Assembly (NCBI GenBank): GCA_028095005.1
Contig: CM051459.1
Span: 3,649,190-3,713,189 of the forward strand
Origin: Rhynchospora pubera
Taxonomy: Eukaryota > Streptophyta > Magnoliopsida > Poales > Cyperaceae
Length of the DNA: 64,000 nt
Reading direction: 5' to 3'
The notes beneath the pieces are model-generated. The model did no database searches. It was given only the letters and a program-made list of their open reading frames with translations, and was not told the DNA's origin. The translations under genes were made by a program, and so were the position numbers. This document shows positions 36,764 through 49,807 of this stretch, one piece after another. Each line of letters starts with the position of its first letter. Position 1 is the first letter of the stretch.

Positions 36764-37655
36764 TTAGATATTATTTACTCCCTTATCCTATATTTTGTAC
36801 TCCTTTAAGATTATGCTAAAATACCAAACACACCTGCCAGGTTCATGATATGTACTCCCTCGTTAGATATTATTTACTCTCTTATACTATATTTTGTACT
36901 CATTTAAGATTATGCTAAAATACCAAACACACCTGCCAGGTTCATAATATGTACTCCCTCGTTAGATATTATTTACTCCCTTATTCTATATTTTGTACTC
37001 CTTTAAGATTATGTTAAAATACCAAACACACCTGTCAGGTTCATGATATGTACTCCCTCGTTAGATATTATTTACTCCCTTATCTTATATTTTGTACTCC
37101 TTTCAGATTATGCTAAAATACCAAACACACATACCAGGTTCTTGATATGTACTCCCTCGTTAGATATTATTTACTCCCTTATCCTATATTTTGTACTTGT
37201 TTAAGATTATGCTAAAATACCAAACACACCTGCCAGGTTCTTGATATGTACTCCCTTGTAAAATATTATTTACTCCCTTACCCTATATTTTGTACTCCTT
37301 TAAGATTATATTAAAATGTCAAACACACCTGTCAGGTCCTTGATATGTACTCCCTTGTTAGATATTATTTACTCTCTTATTCTATATTTTGTACTCCTTT
37401 AAAATTATGCTAAAATACCAAACACACATGCCAAGTTCTTGATATGTACTCCCTAGTTAGATATTATTTACTCCTTTATCTTATATTTTGTACTCCTTTA
37501 AGATTATGCTAAAATACAAAACACACATACCAGGTTCTTGATATGTACTCCCTCGTTAGATATTATTTACTTCCTCGTTAGATATTATTTACTCCCTTAT
37601 GCTAAAATACCAAATACACTGACCACGACCACAGCCACGTTTACTGCCTTCACCG
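36764..37655 (+). repeat. 99-bp tandem array (about nine units)
   Basis: The word TTAGATATTATTTACTCC recurs at 36764, 36863, 36962, 37061, 37160, 37259, 37358, 37457 and 37556, i.e. exactly 99 bp each time. Units differ by substitutions only, apart from the last which is shortened. Each unit has three TACTCC-type words and a CCAAACACACCTGCCAGG block. Stops in all frames argue against coding. Confidence 0.95.
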
Positions 37656-37779
37656 TGACTGCCACTTTCAACGGGCCATTTTCTTATGCCACCTCGATAA
37701 TCAGCACAAGATTTACCTCGACTGCCACCTCGAAGACCTCGCGCACGACCATTAAAAGGTGACTCTGAACTAGGAAACT
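37589..37779 (-). pseudogene. RGG-rich last-exon-like fragment
   Basis: Minus strand: acceptor TTTAATTTACAG at 37781-37780, then an open stretch of about 63 codons ending TAA. It encodes SPFNGRARGLRGGSRGK and a later GEGSKRGCGRGQ, an Arg/Gly-rich tail like those on RNA-binding proteins or some transposon proteins. Its end runs into the 99-bp array. No matching upstream exon was recognised; a short exon-like piece near 38390-38440 is possible. Confidence 0.35.
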
Positions 37780-37807
37780 CTGTAAATTAAAAAGTAATAA
37801 TGAAAAT

Positions 37808-37925
37808 TAAATAAGTACTCCTTTCATGTCAAATAAGTACTCATTTCTGTCAAATAAGTACTTTTTATTGTCAAATAAGTACTCCTTTGTTGTGAAATAA
37901 ATAATCCTTTATTGTCAAATAAGTA
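37808..37925 (+). repeat. Short tandem repeat, about 22 bp unit
   Basis: Five or so diverged copies of GTCAAATAAGTACTCCTTT. It shares the TACTCC word with the 99-bp array. Confidence 0.75.
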
Positions 37926-37929
37926 AGAA

Positions 37930-39866
37930 AAAAAATCACAAGCTCAGTATATACTTCCTTTGAAGTTTATATTTACTCCCTTAATTCAGGTTAACTACAC
38001 TCATGCAAGACAAATCTATAACTGACTAATAATGGTATGTACATCCTTGCATCATCTTTTGGTGTGTACAACCTTATAGTATATATTTACTTCCTTATTC
38101 TAAGATAACTACATTTGTAACAAATAGATACAAAACTAACAAATAATTCATCATATTAATATATACTTTCTTACATTATATATTTACTCTCTTATTCTAA
38201 AGTAACTAAACTTATAACAAAGAGATACAAACTAACAAAACCAACAAATAATTCACCATCTTAATATATACTTCCTTATATTATATACTTCCTTATAATA
38301 TATATATATTTACTTCTTTATTTTATATTAACTACACTTACAATACAAATAGTAAATGCATAAAAAGAATTTTTATTCAGGTGACCTGAACAATTGGTCT
38401 GACAATGCTCGAAACTGTCACTAACAGAGACAAGCAGTAAATACATAAACAATCAAAAATAAGAAAAAATGCCGATGTAAAAGAAAAGAAAAAAAAAATA
38501 ATCACTTGACAATTTCCTTCTCCAAAGACCTTTACTTCTTGAAGGCCATACATATGACTAATGTTCTAAATCGTGTAAATTAGCCAAGCTCGTAAAACTG
38601 AGTGTCAATTAAGTAAGCTTTGGCTTCTCCCAAATTGGTAATTTTACCAAGGGATGCTCAATTGACCTTAAATTGCTCGACATATGTCGCATTACCCAAA
38701 AGTTTTAGGTGTCTTACAATTTGATAGGGATTGTATTGCAAATGTTAGAAACCATGAATAGTCTAGGCTTTCATGCTATTTATCTTTGTACCTCATGGAT
38801 CTAGAAGTACACTCGTATAAAGAGCTCCACAATATTCAAATAAAAACCTTAATGCTATCAAGAGGAATTAAAATATAACATTGAGGAGAATTTATGACAA
38901 TATTTACGAGAATAATAGCTAATTATTGGACAAAATTCTCAATTCTCCATTTTCAATTCCATCGTTAGTACCTTACTCATTTCAGCAAAAAAAAAAAAAT
39001 ATGTGACACAAACGATTGAATTGATTAATTTAATAGAAATATGAGTAAACCTCATTAGCTGAGTTGCCTTATTCCTCCGATTCATCTTTTCATGCGAATA
39101 TAAAACCTAGGACGAATAACAGAAGAGAACTAGCACAATTAATCAGAAAAATGAGAACCTATTTAAGATTTTTAATTAAAAAAAAGATTTTTAATAAAAA
39201 ATTAAAAATTAATTTGATTAGAGATCAATACCTTGAAGAAGTGAGATCAGGGATGTAAAGAGAAAAATAGTTGCAATGGCTGCCGATAACTATGGAGATG
39301 GCAACAAAGACAGTGAGAGATCAAACATCTGAATCGGCCACGGCGAAGTAGAAAATCGATATATATGAACTGATTGTAAACGAGAGAGACAAAAAGAGAG
39401 ATCGAAAATAGATTTACGGATTCAAAACTCCGACGAAGATCTATTTTCGACGCGAGGGAGGTCCAGAGCTGCCATGGCGATGCAAGAGGAGAGAGATCAG
39501 ATCTGAAAAGAGAAAATTGAGAAAGGTTTGGTAGATCTGTCGAAAGATTGAGTGAGAGAGATATTTGAGCTAGAGATATGGGCTGGGTAGGGCCTGTTAG
39601 GATGACAGGATGGCACCATCATAAGGATGGTACATAGGATATCCGACTTAAATATGCATTGATTTCGTTTCGATTGATAGTGATTAGTGAATACCTCTGA
39701 ATTCCGTACTGAAAAGTTTATAAAAGTTCATTTGTTTTTCTGCTCTGGTTTAGTTAGGCTCTTGAATTTTAATATTTCTTTTTGTTGGAATTGGTTCGAA
39801 GTGGCCAATTTGTTACTGTCGTCATATTTTCCTGTTAATTGTGCTAAGTTATTATTTTTAAAATTG
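37930..39866. other. AT-rich, TACTTCC words then no recognised gene
   Basis: 38040-38340 carries more TATACTTCCTTAT words. 38340-39600 has GA-rich leader-like DNA on its right side (39240-39590) but no protein I recognise. Confidence 0.4.
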
Positions 39867-40018
39867 AGAATCAGCTCTTGATCTAATGATAAAGAGCAAC
39901 ACTTCTTCAACAGAGGTTGCGGGTTCGAAATTCAGTTGGGGAGAGGGGAGGGTTCCTTTGTGACATTTAATTTCGAAATAAGTTGGAGAACTTGACCCAT
40001 CTTACCTTTAAAAGAAAA
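39867..40018 (+). mobile_element. tRNA-derived SINE-like element
   Basis: Box A-like CTTGATCTAATGATAAAG is followed about 30 bp later by box B-like GCGGGTTCGAAATTC, then a unique part and an AAAAGAAAAGAAAG tail. This is the layout of plant SINEs. The ends and duplication were not fixed. Confidence 0.6.
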
Positions 40019-40601
40019 GAAAGTTATTTTTAAATGAACAGTCACCCAAACAAGAAAGGGACCTAAAATAAATTAGAAGCAGAAAATTGTGATAAGTTTT
40101 AATCAAAGCGAAAATTGGTTTTCCCTTCTAATGCACCATGGGACACCAAGCAGCCCTAGTTGGAGGGGAATTGATTTGGACATCATGTAATTCAGTCCAA
40201 ACACTCCTTGAGACAAAATTATCTTTATATGTTTAAACATAATTACATTAGTATATTGTCCGACAACACCATTAAAAGAAACATAAACAGCGGTCTTTCA
40301 ATGATTTTATAATCTAATAATTTTCAAGTTTTTCATTTCAACATATGAGATTTTTCTAAAATAAAAAGTTTGGTAAATACGTTTGATAGAGAATTGAAGG
40401 TACAAAAGAAAATTAGAAAAGAATTATGGAAATTGGACGTTTTAATTAAGAGAGGAGGAAGGAGTATTCAGCTGAGAAAAGGTCAAATTCGTCATTTTGA
40501 AAATATAAGGGGTGCTCGGACCAAATCGTGGGTGTGCGAATCAATTCCCCTAGTTGGAGATATAGTGAACTAATTGCCAAAAACTAAATTTTTCCTGTAA
40601 A

Positions 40602-40676
<75 letters not shown>

Positions 40677-40677
40677 T
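40602..40677. repeat. (TTA)n microsatellite
   Basis: About 25 uninterrupted ATT units, directly visible. Confidence 0.95.
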
Positions 40678-40679
40678 TA

Positions 40680-42800
40680 CTTCTTCTGTCTGGCATATAT
40701 TTTTTATATTTTTGTGACTTTGAGATACCCCTCTAGTGCATTGCTCGTTAAAATTCTATAAAGCAAGCGTCAATTTAAATTATGTCAATTCATTTTTTTT
40801 TTGGTAATAATCAGACAACATTATTTTATTAAAGTAGTGTATAGCTTATCATCGATAATTGTATTGCTATGGCTGGTTTTTCTATTGTTGATTGAGAGTG
40901 ACACTTGTTTCTGGATAGGAAGAGCAAGGTACGCAAGTTTAGACAAACTTTCGAGTTTCACTTGTAAATAAAAAAAGAAAGGAAAAATTGAAGACAAATT
41001 GGCATGAATTTTGCGTTTTCTTTAAAAATGACAAACAAATCAGCGAAGATAAAATCACAAGTCAGCGAATGTAATAGAAAAGTTAATGAAGGACCAATTT
41101 GAATCAATTTTGATAAACCAGGGGTGAATAAAATCCAAAGATTCAATTGAATCAAATTCTATAGTTAAGTGCCAAAAACATGCTTTCCAAAAAAAAAAAA
41201 AAAAAAAGGTAAGATACCCGCCACGTCATTAGCTAGGTGCACTTAATCTTCATTTTTTTTAACTCTTTTTTGACAGAGAGAAACTTAATCTTCAATGCAT
41301 CGACGATATGAGGTGGTTGTGCGTGAGAAAGGAGAGACAAAGAGTCCAAACTACCAATTGGGATCAAATTACCAAAAAAAAAAAAAAAATTCGGATCAAG
41401 TAACATGTAACCATGTTTCATGTTTGCTGTTCCTTTCTGGCCTCTAGGATCTTCTTTGACTATGAGCGGTTTGTAATTCACAAACTATCAATGTCATCTG
41501 AGGACTACACGTTTTAACGTAATTGGTTTGAATTTTCAATGATTACTAGAATATCTTACCTATGTAAGTTTTATTGTATTCAGGAGTTGTTTTAGTATTT
41601 TTTTGCTTTTCTGTTTAGTTACTATTATATGGAAGACATTATTATGAACGGACCGCTAGATTTATTAACGGATCATGAGAGAGTCAGCAGACTGCTTGTA
41701 TATCAAACTAGCCGCTAACGGAACTAACATATTAGATTTTTCAAGAAAGAGTGCCCTATGTCCGATTTGAATGTCTCTTTTATAAAAGAGATGTTGCGAA
41801 CACTATTTCTAACTGTTCTAAGTAATAGAGAGAGTAAGGAGAAAGAGGGAGAGATCCACTATCTCGTTCTTATACATCCATACAAGATCAAGCACTTGAA
41901 AGGTGTAATGATCACAACGACGCGGTCTTGTGATTGTGCAGTATTGTCTTGGCACTTGGGTTGTGGATTTATGACATAATTCGTTGTCATAACATGGTTG
42001 TTGTCATCTGGTGTTGTAAAGACGAAGGCTTGCAGTCCATCACGTGAAAAAGACTTCTATTGATCAAAGGATTTCGTATAATAGTAGATCTGTACTTAAA
42101 TATAATTTTTCCAAACTCATAAGTCTCTAACATGTTTAGACCTTAAATAAAAGTTGTTGTTGAGTTTGAAATTCAGAATTTTGTGGGACTGTATATATCA
42201 TCTAATACATTTTGCAGATCTAATTGAAGTATATACCAGAATTGCTATATAATGAATAATTATTGGCAAACATATATTCTATTGCAAATATATAAATTTA
42301 GGAAGTAATTTTGGTCATGTATGGTCTTGTATTGTCCCTATATATGTTATTGTTTCCGATTCAAGAAGAGATGCAACTTGCTTCAAACCTAGCTCCATAC
42401 ATAATTACGCAAACTATAGTCATAGAAGATCAAAACACATGAGTGGCAAATACAGACTATCAACCTCGTGCTAGAGGTGATTGAAATAATAACGTCATAA
42501 AATATAATAATGACTACAAAAGCAGATCGTCTCCAGTGCACTGAAAACGAACGTATACAGTCCATCTTTTCTTCATTGTTGAGAAGCCAGAGCCCAGAGG
42601 ATATCCCCAGTTTTATTATATCCAGAGATGAATTAAAGTGAAACCAATAAAATTGGAAAAGTGGGAACCTTTTCAATTCGGGAATCGGGAACGGTAAGGT
42701 AAGACGAGCAACTTGCAAAAACCAGAGAAGAGATGGGAGATGGCCTAAATAGAAAACAAATGCAGGAAATTGCACGCAGAAAATTTACGAAGACACTACT
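40680..42800. other. Intergenic, no gene recognised
   Basis: AT-rich DNA with short ORFs only. A 128-codon minus ORF at 42389-42775 lacks any recognisable motif. Confidence 0.45.
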
Positions 42801-42804
42801 ACAT

Positions 42805-42882
42805 CTACAGTTGTATAGCCAGCCTTTCTGGTCGGATTCCAGATCCTCCACACGTGTTGGCCACGTCAGCATTTCGTAGATC
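42805..42882 (-). pseudogene. Possible orphan last exon
   Basis: Minus strand: acceptor GTTTCTGCAG, then 25 open codons (DLRNADVANTCGGSGIRP...) to a TAG. The expected upstream exons would overlap the URH1 leader, so if real it is a gene remnant. Family not recognised. Confidence 0.2.
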
Positions 42883-43134
42883 CTGCAGAAACGACAAAAT
42901 AGATGTGGAGTATTATTTTATACTAAGAACAGATTAGGCATTAGGCATTAGAGAGAGTAGTTATAGTTACGTTTCTTCTATTCTCTCCTTCTTCTTCTTC
43001 GCCTTTTTAAGTGCCTTTCCCTCGATTTTATCGACCTGACCTCCATTTGAGAGAGATTGAGATTTGAGAGAGACAGAGAAACACGCACTCGCACGCGCAC
43101 GCGCACACTCTTTAGAAGGAAGAGGAAGAGGAAG

Positions 43135-46100
43135 ATGGAGAACGGAGGCATTAACAAGGCATCGTCTAAGCGGGACAAGCTTATCATCGATACAGATCCA
43201 GGAATTGGTAATTTTTCTTCTCTGCTTTTTACTCAATTTCTCCTTATATTCGAACATTTTAGCTCCTAGCGCTCTCGATAGTGCTCAATTTGCCTTTATC
43301 TCAGGTTTAATTTCCAAATTATTTGACTATGCTTAGTAGTTTACTACTTTATTAGTCACTTTCCATGGCGTACCTTCGTTCAACTTATTAATTAATTCCG
43401 TGGTCCGACTCAAAGAATATATTGTACTAATCTGTGTTAAGCTCTGGGGTTTCCAATTTTTTTAGTAATTTAGTTCTAAATAATAGTCTTTCTCTATCTA
43501 GAGTTCAAACTAGAAACGTAACTGAATCTAAATCCTAGCTCTTCAATTATATGATTTCATCCTTTGTAAAGCTTGTCAATTGCAGAGTGGCAAATTCATC
43601 CTTTCATGATCCCTTCTTCTGTTACCAATCATATTGAAGTGGAATCACCAAGTCTATCATTGACTTTTAAGAAATGGCCTTTCTTTTATTTTTTTAAGAA
43701 AATATGACTTGCACCTTTTTCAAGATTGATGTTCTATGATGATATAATAAGCACTATATATGTTGTTCTGGAACAGCTTTTATTGAAATATGCAATTTCT
43801 GATAAATTCATTCTTAATGCTTACAGATAAGAGAGGTCTCCTAACTTCAAAATAGGAAAACTTGCTAAAAATTATTTCAATTAAACGTGGTTTATTCATA
43901 ATATTTTAAACGTTTATAACATTGTTTGGGATATTGCTTGTTCTTCAGGGTACACACAAACCTATCCTTTCTTGAAGTTTTAGTTTTCTCGTTTGTTTAA
44001 TTAGTATTATACACTTATAATTATGCATGTACTGATTATTAACAGATGATAGCATGACAATACTAATGGCATTTCAAGCATCAGAAATAGAAGTAGTAGG
44101 TCTAACAACTATTTTTGGTAATGTTAGTACCAAAGGTGCCACTCGCAATGCCCTTTTACTGGTATGTATACCTCCTTTAATTTTTAATATAATTTTGATT
44201 GAGGAACAACTAGTTCTCAACTTATAACATGATTTATAAGGCTTATTACAGAAATAGTATATATTTGCATTGAAATCACCTTGGGTGGACCCAGATTTGA
44301 TGGTTTAGATAGAGGGGAGGGGATTCGAGGTAATTTTTAATTCACAACTGGGTATAGATTATAGGATAGTACCAAGCTTGTGACCTCTCCTTTGAGACAA
44401 TAGAAAGGAGAAATTATCTCATAATATACTAAGACTTCAGAGATTCAATAGAAAGCCTAAAAAATAATGCTACACATGGTATCACCCTTTATGCTCTTGC
44501 AGACCGTTCGGTTGCGAGTAAAGTGGTACAGGTTTCTGGTTTTCACTTTTCACTGCATTTGAAAAGTTGTACCAGCAAATACTTTTGGAGAGGAGATTGA
44601 AAATTTTTCTTTTGTAGAGTGTGATGTACTTCATTTTTTCTTGAGGTATGTTTTTGAAAACCAACTGAATAATGATTATATTTTGTATACTCTGAAAAAG
44701 GATAGTGTGAGTTAGCTGGACATCCTGAGGTCCCTGTCGCTGAAGGCAACCCTGAGCCCCTCAAGGTAATCCTCAGAACATCCTTTATTTATAATGACAC
44801 TTGTTCAATGTCGTTTTTGTCTGATAGCTATTATTTTGTTTTTCCTTTCTCCTCTTCTGTTCAAACCATTAGCTTAGAGGATTGAATGCCTGAGATGTAA
44901 CACAATTTTAACCAATTTTTGCCTTTATATGAAAATAAAATGTGGGGAATGTAAAATTGTCCCTGAATTTACATTGATATTTGGTTTGAATTTACATTGA
45001 TACCTTTAGAGGCTGAAACTATTTTTTGGTTCAATTAGTCCCCTTCAGTTGTCAGTTTTTGTTGAATTGATTAATCATGTTAGTAAATTAGTGACAGCGA
45101 AATACGAAGCATACAAATTACAGGAATTTACTTTTTTTTTGTGAAAAAGGGAGGAGAACCGAGGATAGCAGATTTTGTGCATGGATCTGATGGTCTTGGG
45201 AATATATCAATGCCACCGCCAAATAACAAGAAAATTGACAAGAGTGCTTGTGAGTTCATGGTGGATAAGGTATCAGAATTTCCGAATGAGGTGTCTATTC
45301 TTGCACTAGGGCCTCTTACTAACCTCGCTTTGGTAAGACAAATAATTCCTGTTTATTCTTAGAAATGAATATCATATATACTGCATATACTGAATTTTCT
45401 GTAATATGTATGCCTTTGTAATTAAAATATTTTGCATATCTCTAATAAGAGAAGAAGAAGGGAAAAAAAAATAATAACTACATCATCCTCTCCCTGATTA
45501 AAATATGCCTTGTGCCCCAAAAATACCTCTTTCCTTATTGTAAATATGTAGATGAGAGAAAACAACAAGGTGTAACTAGTGTTCCCTCAAATAAATTTAA
45601 AGATGGCAATGTACAGAAAGTTGTGTTTCATGCTTTCAAGGGGAATTTAAGACATTTCATATTTTACATAGCTTTGTATATTTTTGCATTTCTACCTCGC
45701 ATACTTAAAATTATTCAACATTATTCCTATTTTTGTAGGCGATAAAGAGAGATTCAAGTTTTGCAAAGAAGGTCAAGAGAGTCGTAATACTAGGTGGAGC
45801 TTTTTTCTGTCCTGGCAATGTTAATCCGGCTGCTGAAGCTAATGTAATTACTTATTTGTTTTTCCTATTGAATTGTTTTCCATTTTTTCACCTTGTTCTC
45901 GTAGAATCTTCATTCTTTTATTAAAAAATTGATGTTAATTTAGAAGAATTCAAATTGCAGATATATGGTGATCCAGAAGCGGCTGATATTGTTTTCACAT
46001 CTGGTGCCGAAATTGTTGTTGTTGGCATCAACATCACTACTCAAGTTACCTTTACAGGTTACCCTTTTCAACCCCCGACCTAACAATAAAAAAAATCTCT

Positions 46101-47210
46101 TACATGCCCATGCACCCACACAATGCACTAACCCTCACGCCCACAGACAAACACTAGGCTTAGTAGCACATATTAGGACCTCCTGTTCGTCACCACACAT
46201 CTATGAGGTTAGCTAACTAATCTCTAAATTTTACCATCCACATATGGCCACTGTTATTTTGTAGACAGTGATGTGGGAAGACTGTACCTAAGTATACCAA
46301 TTTGACAAAAAAAAAAAAAAGTTCTTTTTTGTTTATGTTTAATAATTGAATGAATGAATCATAATCACTTGTCAAAAGAGCAGATTGTGAGTACAATACT
46401 TGTTTTTGCACCTGCAGAGTTGCAAATTATGCCCAACTAACAATAGTAATTGGCTATTATAATGCAGATTCTGATCTCTCGGAAATAAGCAAATCAAAAG
46501 GAAAATATGCACAATTCATATGCAACATGTGCAACTTCTACCAAAATTGGCATGTCAAATCTGATGGCTTCCATGGTACATTCGAACGTCTTACTTTTCC
46601 TCTTTATGTTTTTTCTCTGCTGCTTTTGTCGAATGATAAAATAGTGTGATTTGTACAAAACCAGGGATATTTCTGCATGACCCGGTCAGTTTTGCAGCAC
46701 TGCTAAGGCCAGATCTTTTCACATATAAAACGGGCGTTGTCAGAGTTGAGACTCAGGGCATCTGCGCAGGCCACACATTGATGGATCAAGGCTTGAAACT
46801 GTACTATTTTGTACTTTTAGTTATATTTATGTTCTTCTTGGCCCTCCAGTAAAGTTGAAAGTATTGTTACATCTCTTTTACTCCTTTCAAATGGGAGATT
46901 TACCTATACCCAGGATCTCCTACTATATCCCTCATTTTTTTTTTTTTTTTTTAAAAAAAAAATTATTATTATTATTATTTTTTCTGAGAAGAGCAACTTG
47001 AAGAGATTAGTGCTTTGGATTAGTAATGTGAAATTTAGTTAAAAGATATCTTACAGTGTAAATAATTATCTGATTAATAGATCATTTCTTTGTGCCTGCA
47101 GGTGGAATACAACCAACCCTTGGTCGAATTACAAACCGATTTCAGTTGCATGGACAGTTGATGTACCGGGGGTTTTGGCATTAGTCAAAGAGCTTCTTAT
47201 GAAACCTTGA
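43135..47210 (+). CDS. URH1: Uridine nucleosidase (URH1), nine exons
   Basis: Exons: 43135-43207, 44046-44161, 44706-44765, 45150-45332, 45739-45843, 45961-46057, 46468-46575, 46665-46800 and 47102-47210. All junctions are GT-AG with agreeing phases; they join to 987 nt, 328 aa. It belongs to the inosine-uridine preferring nucleoside hydrolases: calcium- and ribose-binding DTDPGIDD at 19-26, the GNVSTKGATRNALL block, LGPLTNLAL, ILGGAF, NVNPAAEAN and the catalytic His-Asp at 252-253 (FLHDPVSF). URH1 hydrolyses uridine to uracil and ribose in cytosolic pyrimidine salvage. The WHVKSDG and VRVETQGIC segments fit URH1 rather than URH2. The junction after GLK gives Leu-Trp where Arabidopsis has Arg-Trp. 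The leader (about 42960-43134) is CT-rich and ends with an alternating GCAC tract. ATG choice rests on being first and in frame. Confidence 0.95.
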
Positions 47211-47642
47211 AAGAAATATATATAATCTTCATTTCCTATGGATTAGAAAAGAATCCAATTGAGAATTTCTGTTGGACAGCTTTCAAACAACATTAATTAA
47301 TCAATATTTTCAATTCAATGGAAAACTCATGGACTTGCTATGTTAATTGATGAATATTGCATTGTTGTATATTTTACAACCATCCTTTCCCTGCATTTTC
47401 AAAGGATTTGCAAAAAAAATAATAATAATAATGATATTTGCTTATACTTTCATTCATTGGGGGGGGGGGGGTAAATTGTGAAGAATTATTCCATATTTTA
47501 GGTGTTTATCGTGACTTACATCCATGTTGCTTTATGCGTTGACCACTCTAATTACCTCTCACTCTAACATGAAAAGAAAAATTACTTGTGTTCATCTTGT
47601 TTTTGGTGGAACAATGCTTGCTCATAGTAGGGCCACGACAAG

Positions 47643-48082
47643 TAGGGGTGCGAAAAAAGATGCAACTCGTGGCTCATCGCTCATACGTGTTCGGCTCGAC
47701 AGAGGTTCATAATTAGCTCTGTTTTGATCGAGCTCTTAACAAGCAAGGGTTCGTTAAAGTAGTGAGACGAATTCAATATATGTATATTAGCGTTTGATAA
47801 AGAAAAAAATATTTATTTTTTTAATATAAATATTAGCGTTTTTTAAAATCTTATTAAAATAAAAATTAAGTTTCTAATAAAAAAATATTTATTAATAACA
47901 ATTATGAATTATTTGTATTTTATTTAAAACGCATATGAAATATAAAAAAAATTAAAATTTTTGAGCTCATGTAGACTCGACAGCGGTTTGTATTCGATTG
48001 GGCTCGATTCGACTAGTTTGAGCTTGATTAAAGACATTAGAGCTAGAGTAAGTTCACTCGTGCTCTGCTCCTTTACATTCTA
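47643..48082. mobile_element. hAT-like MITE
   Basis: 440 bp, ends TAGGGGTGCGAAAA and CTCCTTTACATTCTA, flanked by ACGACAAG / AGGACAAG (7 of 8). Subterminal GGCTCGA / GAGCTC words on both sides. No ORF of note. Lies about 430 bp past the URH1 stop. Confidence 0.8.
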
Positions 48083-48647
48083 AGGACAAGATTTTTTTCT
48101 TTTGGGAGGGGGATGAAAACCGAGTGAATGTGGGAGTGATCATATGGCAATTAATCAAGTTACTGAATCTATTTTTTTGTTGTTCTCAGTACTGCACATG
48201 ATATTTTGAAAATTTCTTTTTCATATGGTAGCTACTTTTCTTTTTCATAAATTTTTCTTTGCTATCTATTTTCTGTTAGTCATTTGAATGTTAAAGTTGC
48301 TTACTGGCCTCTTTGTCCATGAATTGAAAATATTGTCATTCTTGAAGGTTAAAAATTAGAATTTGAAAATCGAAATGAATGATTTATCAATAAAAGGATG
48401 ATTTATCTAATAATTCTTGAAAATTCTAAATTTGATGACTCTCTTTTTATTTATACAAATCATATGTATTTTTATTTTCTATAACTTAATGTATGTAGTT
48501 TTAGGAACTTGATTATATATGATTATATTTACGAAAATTTGTGTGATGAATCTGTGTTTGATGTGATTTATGGGTAGCTAGCAATAATGGAATTTTATTA
48601 AATATAGTACAAAATGAATTAAGCTGGATAATAAGTGCTCTCATTAT

Positions 48648-49799
48648 CAGGGGCGGAGCCAGAATTATGACACCGGGGGGCAAGTTTTCAAAACATGGAG
48701 TCTAAATAAAATTTATAATAAAAAAATCAAGCTTTTAAAATACGTTTTTTCAGTATGACGGTCCGGAGTTTATTTAACGGTGCGGCGTTTTTTCGGTGAA
48801 AAAGCGGCGAAAAAATGGTGTGTATATGCGAACACCCGTGTCAAACTCATATGTATTCTTATGTACAGTACTACAATACAAGTCGGAATTCTATATTTTA
48901 TGAATGTGCTAATAATCTAACATAGTAATATACTAATATCTAATTATTGCAGTATTATTATGTATAACTATAATATTAATACTATGATATAATATTGTAT
49001 ATAGTCTCTCTTGTCTCCGTTTTTTCTCCGCTAAACGAATTTTTCTAGTTTGAAACTATAACATTGGTGCGTTTTTGTCCGAAAAACTGAAATTCCGAAA
49101 ATAACACCATTATTTCGGCGAAATTTAAAAACTTATAAAAAAAATAAATTAATTGTTGATAATACTATAATAATTAAAATATTACTTACTTACCATATAA
49201 AATTATTATTTTTCAATAATCATGGTTCAGAAAAATCAATTCTTTAATACATGTATGTTTCTCAATATAGACTCGCATGTAGTCTAGAATGAATCGTGAC
49301 ATTTTATTTTCAGTAATGATTAATGCAAATAAATAAAGGTGTTTCTCTGAGTCTCCCAACATCTCAACGCCCCCACATAATTAGATTGCTTTAATCTTTT
49401 ATTTTAATGTTATTTTTTGACAAGAAGAGTCCGTTAATCTTCATGGATATTTAGTCATTACAACTCGATCTAGTTTCTACCCGTCGTATAAAATCTCAAA
49501 GGATACGCATTTCCTTTCACTATTTTCTATCCTCGGTCCTTTGTCTGTTTGAATGGAGAGCATTACCCATCCAAATTTACAAAGAATACATGATATTCGA
49601 GGAGCAAAGATTGTTATGAAGCTTTTCAATGTTTTTAACTTTTTATATCTATACGATTTGGGCATTTTTTTTTTGTGGGGGGGCATATTGCTTAAAATTA
49701 ACCAAACTGAACCAAAAAATGAGAAGTTCGTAACTGAAAACCCAAATATCGGGAGGGGGGGCATTGCACTCTTCCGCACCCCTACTGTCTCCGCCCCTG
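48648..49799. mobile_element. hAT-type element, CAGGGGCGGAG ends
   Basis: 1152 bp with ends CAGGGGCGGAGCCAG and CTGTCTCCGCCCCTG, flanked by CTCATTAT / TTCATTAT (7 of 8). No transposase; 87- and 100-codon ORFs near the right end overlap in opposite senses and are not recognised. Non-autonomous. Confidence 0.85.
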
Positions 49800-49807
49800 T
49801 TCATTAT

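Noticed and set aside
36764..37655. CRISPR-like array
   Set aside because: Plant nuclear context; the whole 99-bp unit is conserved with no unique spacers. It is a tandem satellite.
39887..39935. A tRNA gene
   Set aside because: Box A and B words are present but no cloverleaf or acceptor stem can be formed; a SINE fits better.
40735..40765. Third Helitron end
   Set aside because: CTAG is present but the preceding hairpin is too weak to call.
42389..42775. 128-codon ORF upstream of URH1
   Set aside because: Hydrophobic, AT-driven composition, no motif, poor start context.
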